64,000 bases of DNA, from contig DAOULV010000026.1 in NCBI GenBank assembly GCA_034416335.1, positions 1-64,000 of the forward strand. Direction: 5' to 3'. The stretch comes from MGML01 sp034416335. Lineage in GTDB: Bacteria; Chloroflexota; Dehalococcoidia; Dehalococcoidales; UBA2162. The position numbers and the translations under genes are program-made. How positions within the stretch are numbered: the stretch's first letter is position 1; each line of letters starts with the position of its first letter. Below the pieces are notes generated by a model, which had not been told where the DNA came from, did not search any database, and saw nothing but the letters and a program-made list of their open reading frames with translations. This document shows, one piece after another, positions 1 through 8,999 of the stretch.

Positions 1-55
1 CCCCTTCCTTGAGCACGGCTATGATCTGTTCCTCGGTGTATTTCCTGGCTTTCAT
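1..55 (-). CDS. IS3-type transposase OrfA, N-terminal fragment
   Basis: Read on the minus strand, the first 18 codons give a peptide beginning MKARKYTEEQIIAVLKEG. This is the characteristic start of IS3-family OrfA (helix-turn-helix, IS3/IS911 group) proteins, which bind the element ends during transposition. A strong ribosome binding site (aaggagg) lies 5 bases before the ATG. The gene runs off the left edge of the window, so whether the element is intact cannot be judged. Family assignment rests on the short N-terminus alone, but this signature is very distinctive. Confidence 0.75.
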   Translation of the reverse strand, partial: MKARKYTEEQIIAVLKEG

Positions 56-127
56 GAGTCCTCCTTATGACTTTTTATCACAGGAAAACTCTAAGAGCAA
101 CTGGCCTGACTTTCGGGGGTAGGGTCA
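1..127 (-). mobile_element. IS3-family insertion sequence, one end
   Basis: The transposase fragment is preceded by about 70 bases of leader. It ends in a sequence that reads TGACCCTACCCCCGAAAGTC from base 127 inward on the minus strand. IS3-family ends start with TGA/TG and carry a GC-rich inverted repeat, so base 127 is the probable outer boundary. The other end and the target duplication lie outside the window. The neighbouring protease gene starts only 25 bases from this end. Confidence 0.6.
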
Positions 128-151
128 GTTTTACTAAAAGGAGTTATAAAT

Positions 152-988
152 ATGACGAATGGAAATAACCTTTCTCCAATTGAACAATTAGCTTTTAGTA
201 CTACAAGAATTGTCACAACTCTAAATGATGGAAGTACTGGGACAGGCACCGGTTTTTTTTATAGACTGAAACAGCAAGACAATGGCAGGCATATACCTGT
301 TATAGTTACTAATAAACATGTTATAAAAAATGCTAAAAATGGAAAATTTAGGTTAACACTTGTAGAAAATGATAATCTTGCTAGCATAGGTAATCATTTA
401 GATATTGGGTTTGATGATTTTGAAAATCAATGGATAAATCATCCATTAGCTGGAATTGATCTGTGCGTCATGCCTATCGCAACTCTATTGCGTCAAGCGG
501 AGGAGCTAGATAAGAAGTTTTATTTCGTTACGCTAGATAAAAATCTTTTACCGACAGAAGAAGATTATAATTCTATGTTTGGCATGGAAGACATTACTAT
601 GATTGGTTACCCAAATGGTATTTGGGATGAAGCAAATAACTTTCCAGTATTTAGAAAAGGGGTTGCCGCATCAAACCCGAAATATGATTGGAATAATAAA
701 AAGGAGTTCCTTATTGATTGTGCTTGTTTTCCAGGTTCAAGCGGCTCTCCTGTACTTCTAATTAATATGGGAGGATATATTGATCGTGAGGGGATGAAAT
801 TAGGTGCATCTCGTATAAAATTTCTTGGGATCCTTTACGCTGCGTTTCAACATACTGCTGCAGGTGAGATTAAAGTGGTTGACGTTCCTACATCTCAGCA
901 ATCTATTATAATTTCTCGTATTCCTAACAATCTTGGTATAGTTGTGAAATCTGAGATGCTAAATGATTTCGATAATCTATTTGAATGA
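152..988 (+). CDS. Trypsin-like serine protease (S1/DegP-like fold), cytoplasmic
   Basis: A 278-residue protein with the full chymotrypsin-fold triad in order: His56 in TNKHV, Asp103 in GIDLCV, and Ser197 in PGSSGSP. The N-terminal GTGTGFF strand is also typical of this fold. No signal peptide, transmembrane segment or PDZ domain is visible, so it is probably a cytoplasmic peptidase domain protein and not a periplasmic DegP. The start is supported by AAGGAG 8 bases upstream. It is notably AT-rich compared with the housekeeping genes and sits directly beside an IS3 end, which suggests acquired DNA. Stand-alone trypsin-like proteins of this kind occur in defence islands, but no partner gene is visible here. 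The substrate is unknown. Confidence 0.75.
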   Translation: MTNGNNLSPIEQLAFSTTRIVTTLNDGSTGTGTGFFYRLKQQDNGRHIPVIVTNKHVIKNAKNGKFRLTLVENDNLASIGNHLDIGFDDFENQWINHPLAGIDLCVMPIATLLRQAEELDKKFYFVTLDKNLLPTEEDYNSMFGMEDITMIGYPNGIWDEANNFPVFRKGVAASNPKYDWNNKKEFLIDCACFPGSSGSPVLLINMGGYIDREGMKLGASRIKFLGILYAAFQHTAAGEIKVVDVPTSQQSIIISRIPNNLGIVVKSEMLNDFDNLFE

Positions 989-1054
989 CTTCATATATAT
1001 TCGACAATGAAATATATCAGATTGAGGTTACTATTAACCTTGGAAAAATATTAG

Positions 1055-1082
1055 GTAGAGAGGTGTGAAAACACCTCTCTAC
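1055..1082. terminator. Bidirectional terminator hairpin
   Basis: A perfect 12-bp stem (gtagagaggtgt / acacctctctac) with a GAAA loop lies between the convergent protease and carboxyltransferase genes. The flanks are T/A rich on both sides, so it can serve both transcripts. Confidence 0.75.
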
Positions 1083-1106
1083 TTTCTAGTTATCTTTAAG
1101 AAGTTA

Positions 1107-2678
1107 TTACAAATTAATATTGGAATACTTTCTCCAGGGGCGGGATTTGAAGTTTTTGTGGTCTTTGTCCTTGTCCTGGAGGATATCGAGGGCGCGGTTA
1201 ATCATCTTGCGGGTATCGGACGGCATTATGACGTCGTCGATGTAGCCGCGTTCGGCGCCCCGGTAGGGGTTCTCGTAAAGCGCTTCGTATTCGCCTTCCA
1301 GCCTGGCTCGTGTTTCCTCTGGGTTTTCCGATTCTCTTATCTCCCGGGCGAAGATGACGCTGGCTGCCGTCTTGGCGCCGACTATATTAACCCGTGCCGT
1401 AGGCCAGGCGAAGACGAGGTCGGCGCCTATTCCCTTATCGAGCATACCGTAATGGGCTCCGGCATACGATTTCCTGAGTATGACGGATATCAGGGGTATC
1501 GTGGCATCCGCCCAGGCGAAAAGCAGCTTGGCTCCGTGGCGGAGGATACCCTTCCAGTCCTGTTCGGAGCCTACCATGTAGCCGCCGCAGTCGCCGAGGG
1601 TTACGACAGGGATGTTAAAGAGGTCGCAGAACCTGACGAACCTGGCGCCTTTATCGGCGGCATCGACATCGATTGAACCGGCCTTTTGCATCGGCTGGTT
1701 TGCCCACAGGCCGACGGGGCGGCCGTTGAAACGGGCGAATCCGGTAATCACAGATTTGGCGTGGTCTTTCAGGATCTCAAAGAAGTAGCCGTCGTCGGTT
1801 ATGGCATGGATTACCTTGAACATGTCGTAAGGCCGGGCATGCCGGTCGGGAATTATAGTATCCAGTTCAGGGACTATCCGCTCAGGATCGTCCGTGCATT
1901 CCATAACAGGAACTCTTTCCAGGTTATTGGAGGGGAGCAGAGACAGCAGCTCTTTCGTTTTATCGATGGCATCTTTATCATCTTCGGCGACGATGTGAGT
2001 CTGTCCGGATTTTACGGCATGCGCCTGCCATCCGCTGAGGTCTGCCAGGCTTATCTTCTCTCCGAGCTGGGCTTCGACTATGGCGGGACCGGCGATACCT
2101 ATGTAGCCGGTGTTCTTGCACTGGATAAGGAAGTCCTGCATAATCGGGTGGTAAGCCTGTCCGCCGAGGCAGGGGCCCATCAGCAGGGCTATCTGCGGGA
2201 TAATACCGGAAGCGCGTATCTGGGCATTGAAGAGCATTCCGTAGGCTTCGAGGGTATCCATGCCTTCCTGGAGACGGGCACCTCCGGAGTCGTTCATTCC
2301 GACCACCGGCCACCCCATTTCCTTGGCGAACTCGATAGCACGGATTTCTTTAAGCCCGTGGTATTCACCGAAGGTGCCGGCGAGGGCCATGTAGTCTTCG
2401 GCGAAGGCAACGACGGACCTGCCGTTAACCTTGCCGTACCCGGTTACCACGCCTTCAGCGGGGATTTCCCGTTTGTCCATGCCGAAGTGGATGGTGCGGT
2501 GTTTTACAAAAAGGCCTATCTCGGTAAACGTACCGGGGTCGAAGAAGTAGTCGATGCGCTCCCTGGCCGTCCACTGGCCGCCGTCGTGGCGTTTCTTGAT
2601 GGCTTCCGGGCTGCCCATAGCGGTGATTTTGTCACGTCTTTGCCTGTAATCGTCGATCAGATCCTGTGTCGTCGCCAT
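1107..2678 (-). CDS. Acyl-CoA carboxylase carboxyltransferase (beta) subunit, propionyl/methylmalonyl type
   Basis: A 523-residue carboxyltransferase of the crotonase-like PccB/AccD5/MmdA family. It transfers carboxyl groups between carboxybiotin and an acyl-CoA. The N-terminal half carries the acyl-CoA oxyanion region (NDSGGARLQEG, near residue 130, then GPCLGGQAYHP). The C-terminal half carries the carboxybiotin region (SYAGAHYGM and the GAKTAASVIFAREI stretch). Length matches the family. A good Shine-Dalgarno (ggggggatc) precedes the ATG. The two upstream acyl-CoA dehydrogenases suggest a role in acyl-CoA breakdown or assimilation, but a terminator separates it from them. Substrate (propionyl-, acetyl- or methylcrotonyl-CoA, or methylmalonyl-CoA decarboxylation) cannot be fixed from sequence; no biotin carboxylase or biotin carrier is in the window. 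Confidence 0.9.
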   Translation of the reverse strand: MATTQDLIDDYRQRRDKITAMGSPEAIKKRHDGGQWTARERIDYFFDPGTFTEIGLFVKHRTIHFGMDKREIPAEGVVTGYGKVNGRSVVAFAEDYMALAGTFGEYHGLKEIRAIEFAKEMGWPVVGMNDSGGARLQEGMDTLEAYGMLFNAQIRASGIIPQIALLMGPCLGGQAYHPIMQDFLIQCKNTGYIGIAGPAIVEAQLGEKISLADLSGWQAHAVKSGQTHIVAEDDKDAIDKTKELLSLLPSNNLERVPVMECTDDPERIVPELDTIIPDRHARPYDMFKVIHAITDDGYFFEILKDHAKSVITGFARFNGRPVGLWANQPMQKAGSIDVDAADKGARFVRFCDLFNIPVVTLGDCGGYMVGSEQDWKGILRHGAKLLFAWADATIPLISVILRKSYAGAHYGMLDKGIGADLVFAWPTARVNIVGAKTAASVIFAREIRESENPEETRARLEGEYEALYENPYRGAERGYIDDVIMPSDTRKMINRALDILQDKDKDHKNFKSRPWRKYSNINL

Positions 2679-2756
2679 TTTATGATCCCCCCATATTGAA
2701 ATTCTAATATCTAATATCTAAGTTCTAAACAAATTCAAATTACTAATACCTGTGTT

Positions 2757-2791
2757 AAAAAAACTTACGTCCGCCTGAAAAGCGGACGTAA
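2757..2791 (-). terminator. Intrinsic terminator after the acyl-CoA dehydrogenase pair
   Basis: A 10-bp stem (ttacgtccgc / gcggacgtaa) with a 7-base loop is followed on the minus strand by a run of seven T. It should end the transcript of the two acyl-CoA dehydrogenases before the carboxyltransferase gene. Confidence 0.8.
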
Positions 2792-2802
2792 ATTATATTC
2801 CG

Positions 2803-3918
2803 TTAAAGCCCCATTTCTGAGGCTACAACCTCACGGTAGTAGTCGGCGCTGCCGAAAGAGAGCGCCGCGGCTTTACCCGTCCTTGTATAGTAATGAAGGT
2901 CATGGTCGAGGGTGCAGCCGATAGCTCCGTGTATCTGGTGGGCGAGGGTGCTGACACGCTCGAAGGCTTCGGCAGCCCAGGCCTTGGCTATGGCTACTTC
3001 TTTCGTGGCTGGAAGGTCGCGGTCAATCTTCCAGGCGGCTTCGTAGGTGCTGAAACGGGTGCCGTCGACATCTATCGCCATATTGGCGCAGTAATGCTGG
3101 ACAGCCTGGAAACTGCCGATAGGGTGGTCGTACTGGACTCTCTCCTTGGCGTAATCCACCGTCAGGTCCAGACTCTGCCGCATGGCGCCGATGATAGTAC
3201 AGCACTTGGCTACCGCCGCCAGTTCCGTGGTCTTTTTAACGATTTCATAACCTTTGCCGGCTTCACCGAGGATATTTTCTTTCGGCACGGTAACGTTATC
3301 GAAAACGACCTCGTTCAGCTTGTCACCGGCCATCGTCTTGAGCGGGTTTACGGTTATGCCGTCACTCCTGGCGTCGACGATAAATACGCTGATATCGTCT
3401 CCCGTACGGGCGGCGCAGAGGATATAGTCGGCGACATTGGCGTCCGGGACGAAGAGTTTGGTACCGGATATGGTGTATGAGTCGCCGTTTTCCTTCGCGG
3501 CAGCGTTTATCGATTCGGCGTCGTATCCGCCGCTTTCTTCGGTGATGGCGAAGGTGACGATGGCTTCGCCGCCGGCGATTTTCGGCAGGTATTTCTGTTT
3601 CTGCTCATCGGTACCGTATTTCATTATCGGCAGTCCGCCGAGAACGACGGTGGAGAAATACGGTCCGGGCATGGCGGCCCTGCCTATTTCTTCGAGCAGG
3701 ACAGCCAGGTCAAGGAAGGTCATCTCGCTGCCGCCGTAGGCTTCGGGAATAACCAGCCCCGTCCAGCCGAGTTCAACCATTTCCTTCCAGAGTTCGGGAG
3801 AGTACCCTTTTTCATCCTCTTCAAGTTCCTTTACCAGCGTCTTGGGACACTTATCGGTGAGGAAATCACGGGCCATCGTCCTGAGCATATCCTGTTCTTC
3901 GGTGTAATTGAAATCCAT
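2803..3918 (-). CDS. Acyl-CoA dehydrogenase family protein, second subunit of a pair
   Basis: A 371-residue FAD-dependent acyl-CoA dehydrogenase (ACAD). Visible features are the N-terminal helical domain (starting MDFNYTEEQDMLR), the beta-domain FAD/acyl contacts (VTFAITEESGGYDAES), and the C-terminal FAD-binding stretch KERVQYDHPIGSFQAVQH. The C-terminus (RTGKAAALSFGSADYYRE) lacks the Glu-Gly-Thr type catalytic base motif, as in the non-catalytic-like partner of heteromeric ACADs (for example the steroid ChsE4-ChsE5 type). It lies 32 bases downstream of another ACAD gene on the same strand, so the two probably form one alpha2beta2 enzyme. aaaggag precedes the ATG. Substrate unknown. Confidence 0.88.
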   Translation of the reverse strand: MDFNYTEEQDMLRTMARDFLTDKCPKTLVKELEEDEKGYSPELWKEMVELGWTGLVIPEAYGGSEMTFLDLAVLLEEIGRAAMPGPYFSTVVLGGLPIMKYGTDEQKQKYLPKIAGGEAIVTFAITEESGGYDAESINAAAKENGDSYTISGTKLFVPDANVADYILCAARTGDDISVFIVDARSDGITVNPLKTMAGDKLNEVVFDNVTVPKENILGEAGKGYEIVKKTTELAAVAKCCTIIGAMRQSLDLTVDYAKERVQYDHPIGSFQAVQHYCANMAIDVDGTRFSTYEAAWKIDRDLPATKEVAIAKAWAAEAFERVSTLAHQIHGAIGCTLDHDLHYYTRTGKAAALSFGSADYYREVVASEMGL

Positions 3919-3950
3919 TATAGTACTCCTTTAAGAGGTGAATATCAGTA

Positions 3951-5123
3951 TTAAGTGCTGGGCAGTCCCAGTCCCCGGGAGGCGATTACATTTCTGAGGA
4001 CTTCCGTGGTCCCGGCCTGGAGGCTGTAACCGGTAGAAGCCAGGTAGGAGTGGGAACCCAGGCCCATAATCGGGGCATATTTAGATTCGGCCCATAACTG
4101 TCCGTACAGGCCGAGAATGTCCATAGTTACGCTGGCAAGCCTTCGTTCGAAGGTGGTACTGTAGGCCTTGGCTTTGGCTGCCTCTACGTTAGGAGCGCGG
4201 CCTTCTTCCATAACCATTACCACCCTGTAGATGAGAAGTCTGCCGACTTCGAACTCAATCTGTAGCTGCGCCAGTTTCTGGCGGATAAGCGTGTCGTCGG
4301 CAATAGGTTTACCGTTGCGTTTGGTCTCTTTTGTGAATTTCAGGATGGCATCGAAAAGCGGGTAGTTGCCCATCAGCCTTTCCATGCCGGCTCTTTCGTA
4401 GTCGAGCTGGTTAACCACTTGGTAGAAGCCTCGGTTTTTCTCACCGATAAGGCAGGTGGAGGGGATATGGACACTGTCGAAGAAGACTTCGGCCCAGGCG
4501 GTGCTGCCGGTGATGTCGATGGTGGGGGTGATGGTAACGCCGGGCAGGCTTGTTTCGAACACGAATTCGCTGATGCCGCGGTGCTGAGGAGCGTCAGGAT
4601 CAGTCCGGGCGACCGCGTATATGAAGTTCATGAACATTCCGCAGCTCGTCCACATTTTCTGTCCGTCGATAACATATTCATCGCCGCTTTCGGTAGCCCT
4701 GGTCCGGAGCGAAGCGAGGTCGGAACCGGCTTCCGGTTCGCTGAGCCCGAGACCTACATAAGCTTCTCCGGCGATTATTTTGGGAAGTATCCATTGTTTC
4801 TGCTCTTCGGTCCCGTAACGGAGAACGGCACCGCCTATCTGCCGGTCGGCGAACCAGTGGCAGGCGGCGGGAGCGCCGTAGCGGAGCATTTCCTCAGTCA
4901 AGATAAGCCGGTCGATGTGGCTGCGACCCTGTCCGCCGTATTCCACGGGCCAGGTAAGTCCTATCCATCCTTTCTGAGATACCTTTTTGGTGAACTCGGG
5001 GGAGTAACCCTGTATCCAGGCATCGCAGGCCGGCTGAAAAGTCCCCTGTTTTATTTCATCTTCAAGGAAATCTTTGATTTCCTGTCTGAATTTGTTCTGT
5101 TCTTCGGTGAATTCAAAGTCCAT
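3951..5123 (-). CDS. Acyl-CoA dehydrogenase family protein, first subunit of a pair
   Basis: A 390-residue ACAD with the family beta-domain signature (GLGLSEPEAGSDLASLRTRA), the WTSCGMFMNF loop, and a C-terminal AGTTEVLRNVIASRGLGLP. The position of the medium-chain-type catalytic Glu (before the GT) is Ala. A Glu in LDYERAGMER sits where isovaleryl/long-chain type enzymes carry their base, so it may be catalytic. It is the first gene of a two-gene ACAD unit, with gaaaggag 9 bases before the start. Likely oxidises an acyl-CoA in the cytoplasm and passes electrons to ETF, although no ETF genes are present nearby. Confidence 0.9.
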   Translation of the reverse strand: MDFEFTEEQNKFRQEIKDFLEDEIKQGTFQPACDAWIQGYSPEFTKKVSQKGWIGLTWPVEYGGQGRSHIDRLILTEEMLRYGAPAACHWFADRQIGGAVLRYGTEEQKQWILPKIIAGEAYVGLGLSEPEAGSDLASLRTRATESGDEYVIDGQKMWTSCGMFMNFIYAVARTDPDAPQHRGISEFVFETSLPGVTITPTIDITGSTAWAEVFFDSVHIPSTCLIGEKNRGFYQVVNQLDYERAGMERLMGNYPLFDAILKFTKETKRNGKPIADDTLIRQKLAQLQIEFEVGRLLIYRVVMVMEEGRAPNVEAAKAKAYSTTFERRLASVTMDILGLYGQLWAESKYAPIMGLGSHSYLASTGYSLQAGTTEVLRNVIASRGLGLPST

Positions 5124-5417
5124 ATATTTGTCTCCTTTCTCCCGGCAGGTTGCCGGAGAGGCAGCAGCAGGATACCAGTAATTCCTGTATTGTTTAATAA
5201 AAATTCGGGCTTACAGGATATTCGCAGGGAGTGTTCGGGTATTATTTCAAGAGCGGTGATTACAGGTAAAACCCCGTATTTTTCAAGCTATTTTATGATA
5301 CCAAATATTGCGTTAGAAAAAAAGGCGTATTTTTTGCGAAAGAATGAAATATATCGATCAAGATATTGATGATATTTTCGGCAGATTCCAGCGGTCGAGT
5401 ATTTTAGTATATTTCTA

Positions 5418-5446
5418 TTGACATTTATAACCGCACAGCCTAAACT
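5418..5446 (+). promoter_or_regulatory. Probable sigma-A-type promoter for the ABC binding protein
   Basis: TTGACA and TAAACT are spaced by 17 bases in the 570-base gap between divergent genes. It would give a leader of roughly 240 bases. A second TATAAT lies at 5481. Apart from these, the gap holds only AT-rich sequence with no recognisable gene. Confidence 0.45.
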
Positions 5447-5692
5447 ACGTTTAATAAATAACACAATGACAGATTTGTCATATAATATATTAATAAATAC
5501 GCTGGAGCTGCTGCGTTTATCCGGTTTTCAGCGTTTTTTATTGTGCAAAAATATGCCAGCCGGATTAAACGGCAATTCAGGGGGTGACGCAATGTGAAAG
5601 GAAATTCCTGCTGCGGTTATAAAATCGCGGCAGTAGTATATAGATTTCTAAGTATGGTTGAATTAATTAATGAATAAGAAAGGAGAGTATAT

Positions 5693-7540
5693 ATGAAGAA
5701 AATTTTATGGGTCGTGATTTGCTGCATCATGACTTTATCGCTGGTAATCGCGTCCTGCGGCCCAGGTGAAGAAACCAAGACAACTACGACAACGGAAGAT
5801 AAAACCTCGGATACGGTAAAGATAGAAGAGAAAGAAGTAAAGACCGAATTAGGGACGGAAGAAAAAATCCAGATATCGACCGATGATCCCAAGTACGGCG
5901 GCACGATTACTAAAATGCTGGGTGCAGATCCTGATCCGGACCTGCTGGGGTATTTTGCCTGTGCTCCTCAGCACATCGCCCATAACAGCATCTGGGACGG
6001 CGACTGGACCAGAGGTCCCGCCGGTGGTTATGGCACCAGTGAAGTGCTCTGGGAAGAGAGCACAAACGTTCCCGACCTTAATGAAGGTTATGTTGCGGAA
6101 AGCTGGCGCTTTGTAGTCAACGCTGACGATCAAACAGTAGATACCATAATAAAAATACGGGATAATATCTACTTTGCCCAGCCGGATACCGAAGCCGGGC
6201 GAATGGTTGGCGGCAGGAAGCTGACCACTGAAGACGTGGTATGGTGTATAGAAGGACATCTTAGAAATCCGGAATCCGATAATTACGCAGGTTTCCCGGA
6301 ATGCCGCGACGTCCCGGTTGTACAGACCGGCCCGAACGAAATCACCATTACCCATCCGATGAAGATTCATGTTGACAGTATAATGAGGTTATTCTCCTAT
6401 GTCCTGATGTACCCGAAGGAGCTATGGGACACTTACGGGCTTGAAAGCACTATCGACCTGAACCTTTCGGTAGGCACGGGTTCATTTATGGTCAAGGACT
6501 ATGTTGTCAGTAATATGATCCTGATGGAGAGGAACCCGAATTACTGGAAGACCGATCCGATTGGACCGGGTATGGGTAACCAGTTACCTTATGCCGATAG
6601 AGTAAAGTTTATCATCATACCCGATCAATCTACGCAACAGGCAGCCCTGAGGACAGCAGGCATCGACATGCTGCCTATGTTGAAGAAAGACGATGCTGAT
6701 TTGCTGGTACAGCAGAACCCCGACCTGAAGATGGCGCAACGCGGCGGCGGCCATGAACAATGTGTGTATTTCAGGATGGATAAACCACCCTTCGATGATG
6801 TAAGAGTGCGACAGGCAATGCAACTTGCCGTAAATATGGACGAATTAAACGAGTCACTTTATTACGGAGAAGCAACCTATTTCGTTTTCCCTTACTACTA
6901 TACTCCGGCTTATGCCGACTTGTATCTCGGGATGGATGATCCCGCGATGCCGGCAGACGTGAGAGAACTGTATACATATAATCCAACGAGAGCCAAGCAA
7001 CTGCTTGCTGAAGCCGGATATCCCGATGGATTCAAGACTGATTTAACCCTCGTAGCAGCCTGGGCCGATTATTATTCGATTCTTAAGGAGTACTGGGCTG
7101 ATATAGGTGTAGATGTCGAACTGAAACCGGTACCCGGTTTCGGAGAACTTATCGGAACAAATGCTGGACTTGGTTTCGACGGCATGATAGCCCAGTTCAT
7201 TTCACCATGTTCCACCTATCCGGAACAGGCGCAGTATACCGGAGCTTCCTGGCTGAATCCCAGCCGGATCGATGATCCTTACGTCAACGAGATGGCTGAA
7301 AAGGCGCGCTCAGCATGCGTAACCAGCATTAAAGACGGGATGGCTGTAACCAAGGAGCTTACGGCATACTTACTTAAAAACGTATATGCCGTCCAGGCGC
7401 TTCATTATCCGAATTATAATGTCTGGTGGCCGTGGCTCAAGAACTACACCGGTGAGACCAGTGTCGGTTACATGACCTGGGATTCATGGGTACAGTTCGT
7501 ATGGGTAGACCAGGATCTTAAAGCATCCATGGGATACTAG
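5693..7540 (+). CDS. ABC transporter solute-binding lipoprotein, family 5 (peptide/nickel type)
   Basis: A 615-residue SBP_bac_5 protein. The N-terminus is a lipoprotein signal (MKKILWVVICCIM through VIASC, Cys at residue 22), followed by a low-complexity Thr/Lys/Glu linker of about 45 residues, then the binding domain. Family features include the VGTGSFMVKDYV and MERNPNYW regions and the VRQAMQLAVNMDEL stretch typical of oligopeptide/dipeptide binding proteins. aaaggag precedes the ATG and a strong terminator follows. No permease or ATPase genes are adjacent, so it is an orphan binding protein in this window. The ligand is unknown; peptides, nickel chelates or other small organics are all possible. 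Confidence 0.88.
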   Translation: MKKILWVVICCIMTLSLVIASCGPGEETKTTTTTEDKTSDTVKIEEKEVKTELGTEEKIQISTDDPKYGGTITKMLGADPDPDLLGYFACAPQHIAHNSIWDGDWTRGPAGGYGTSEVLWEESTNVPDLNEGYVAESWRFVVNADDQTVDTIIKIRDNIYFAQPDTEAGRMVGGRKLTTEDVVWCIEGHLRNPESDNYAGFPECRDVPVVQTGPNEITITHPMKIHVDSIMRLFSYVLMYPKELWDTYGLESTIDLNLSVGTGSFMVKDYVVSNMILMERNPNYWKTDPIGPGMGNQLPYADRVKFIIIPDQSTQQAALRTAGIDMLPMLKKDDADLLVQQNPDLKMAQRGGGHEQCVYFRMDKPPFDDVRVRQAMQLAVNMDELNESLYYGEATYFVFPYYYTPAYADLYLGMDDPAMPADVRELYTYNPTRAKQLLAEAGYPDGFKTDLTLVAAWADYYSILKEYWADIGVDVELKPVPGFGELIGTNAGLGFDGMIAQFISPCSTYPEQAQYTGASWLNPSRIDDPYVNEMAEKARSACVTSIKDGMAVTKELTAYLLKNVYAVQALHYPNYNVWWPWLKNYTGETSVGYMTWDSWVQFVWVDQDLKASMGY

Positions 7541-7566
7541 AGTCATATATTCAGTCTGTGAATAGA

Positions 7567-7597
7567 GGGGGCACTCTTTCGAGTGCCCCCCTTTTTT
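7567..7597 (+). terminator. Intrinsic terminator
   Basis: A 10-bp GC-rich stem (gggggcactc / gagtgccccc) with a TTTC loop is followed by six T. It ends the ABC binding-protein transcript and separates it from the convergent speE. Confidence 0.92.
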
Positions 7598-7613
7598 AAT
7601 TGCGTTAATTTGT

Positions 7614-8531
7614 TTATCCGGAATAGGTATATAACGGCTGATCGTCTGTGATGAGTCTTGTCTGGCTTTCCAACTCCGCTCGAAGGTGTTTTGGTACTGA
7701 GAACATACACTGGTGAGTTAGACCGTCATAGAGCTTAAGATCGGTGATTCCCCTTGATAACAGCCGGTTGTCTATCTCTTCAGTTGACATAAAGGGATTA
7801 ATATTCAGCGAAGCGAGGCAGAATCCCCAGGGTCCGCCGAACGAGGGAACGTCAACCTGGTAGGGATGGACTTCCGGGAAGGATGTTTTCAGGGTATTGT
7901 AGACAGCCGAGAAATTGAGCAGCTCGTTGAAAGCTGCGCTTCCCGCCTGGACGGACATAATGCCGTTATCGGTAAGTTTGTCTCTTATTATACGGTAGAA
8001 TTCTTCGGTATAGAGAAGATAAGCCGGGCCTTCTTCTATGGGTTCGGTGAGGTCGATGATGATTATATCGAAAGTTTCATTACTTTCCTCCAGGAACTTT
8101 CTAGCATCGGTGTGATGAAGCTCAGTGCGTTCGTCTTCAAATGAGCCTTGATGGTGCTCGGGAAGGTATTTTTTACAGATGGATATAACTTCCTCGTCGA
8201 TATCCACCATTACAACTTTTTTCACGGTGTTATGGCGAAAAATTTCGCGTAATGTCGCGCCTTCGCCGCCGCCGGCGATGAATACGGTTTGAGGGTCGGG
8301 GTGGCATATAAGAGCCGGATGAACGAGGGCTTCGTGATATACGAATTCGTCGAGTTCGCTTGACTGTATCTTGTCATCGAGTACAAGGCATTTGCCGTAG
8401 CTGCCGGTACGGATAATTTCAATAGACTGGAACTTCGTCTGCCCTTTATACAGCACCTCTTTGATGCTGTGCAGTTGAATCAAGTCTTCGCTTATTTTAT
8501 CGTAAAACCATTTAGCGGGGTCTGCTTCCAT
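7614..8531 (-). CDS. speE: Spermidine synthase (polyamine aminopropyltransferase)
   Basis: A 305-residue cytoplasmic enzyme that transfers an aminopropyl group from decarboxylated S-adenosylmethionine to putrescine. The decarboxylated-AdoMet binding glycine loop GGGEGATLRE is at residues 87-96. The acidic MVDIDEEV strand follows, then the catalytic Asp160 in IIIIDLTEP. Length matches the family. The gene follows speD by 18 bases, forming a two-gene spermidine operon. No strong Shine-Dalgarno precedes the ATG, which suggests translational coupling to speD. Confidence 0.95.
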   Translation of the reverse strand: MEADPAKWFYDKISEDLIQLHSIKEVLYKGQTKFQSIEIIRTGSYGKCLVLDDKIQSSELDEFVYHEALVHPALICHPDPQTVFIAGGGEGATLREIFRHNTVKKVVMVDIDEEVISICKKYLPEHHQGSFEDERTELHHTDARKFLEESNETFDIIIIDLTEPIEEGPAYLLYTEEFYRIIRDKLTDNGIMSVQAGSAAFNELLNFSAVYNTLKTSFPEVHPYQVDVPSFGGPWGFCLASLNINPFMSTEEIDNRLLSRGITDLKLYDGLTHQCMFSVPKHLRAELESQTRLITDDQPLYTYSG

Positions 8532-8549
8532 GATGATTGCTCAGGACAA

Positions 8550-8906
8550 TTATTCCGTGTCCAGGATACCTCTCTGTATTTCAAGGATTGAGTGATTCTT
8601 GGCTTCGAGCTGGTTTATTACTCTCCGTGCCGCTTTACCGGGATTAACCGATTCTCCACAGGTGAAGATATCTACCGCAGCGTAACCGCACTCGGGCCAG
8701 GTATGTATGAAGAGATGGGATTCGGCTATTACCACTACGCCGCTAACGCCCTGCGGTTCGAACTGGTGAAACGAATCCCCCAGTACCGTTGCACCGGCTT
8801 CCCTGGCTGCCGTGTTCAGTATCTTTTTAAGCGACTCCAGATCGTTCAGGATTTCTCTGTTACAATCCTTGAGTTCCAGTAGGTAATGTTTTCCTAGTGC
8901 ATTCAA
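8550..8906 (-). CDS. speD: S-adenosylmethionine decarboxylase proenzyme
   Basis: A 118-residue class 1b (prokaryotic) AdoMet decarboxylase. It cleaves itself at Glu62-Ser63 (AESHLFIHTWPE) to make the pyruvoyl cofactor. Ser63, His68 and Cys83 are all present at the positions known from the Thermotoga maritima enzyme. It supplies decarboxylated AdoMet to SpeE, encoded directly downstream. The start codon is TTG, supported by GGAGGG 7 bases upstream; the nearby ATG is out of frame. A strong promoter lies upstream, and the leader can fold a 6-bp CCTGGT/ACCAGG hairpin (8937-8958). Confidence 0.95.
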   Translation of the reverse strand: MNALGKHYLLELKDCNREILNDLESLKKILNTAAREAGATVLGDSFHQFEPQGVSGVVVIAESHLFIHTWPECGYAAVDIFTCGESVNPGKAARRVINQLEAKNHSILEIQRGILDTE

Positions 8907-8970
8907 TCACCTGCCCTCCTCATAAGATTTCAAAGCCCTGGTCTCAGGGAGAACCAGGACACAGCCACAG

Positions 8971-8999
8971 ATTATATAACAATTCATATGTTTGTTCAA
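8971..8999 (-). promoter_or_regulatory. Promoter of speD-speE
   Basis: On the minus strand TTGAAC and TATAAT are separated by exactly 17 bases. They are correctly placed about 65 bases before the speD start. Confidence 0.75.

Noticed and set aside
1686..2699. Long open frame on the + strand inside the carboxyltransferase gene
   Set aside because: It is the antisense shadow of a well-conserved gene; the translation has no recognisable domain and no ribosome site.
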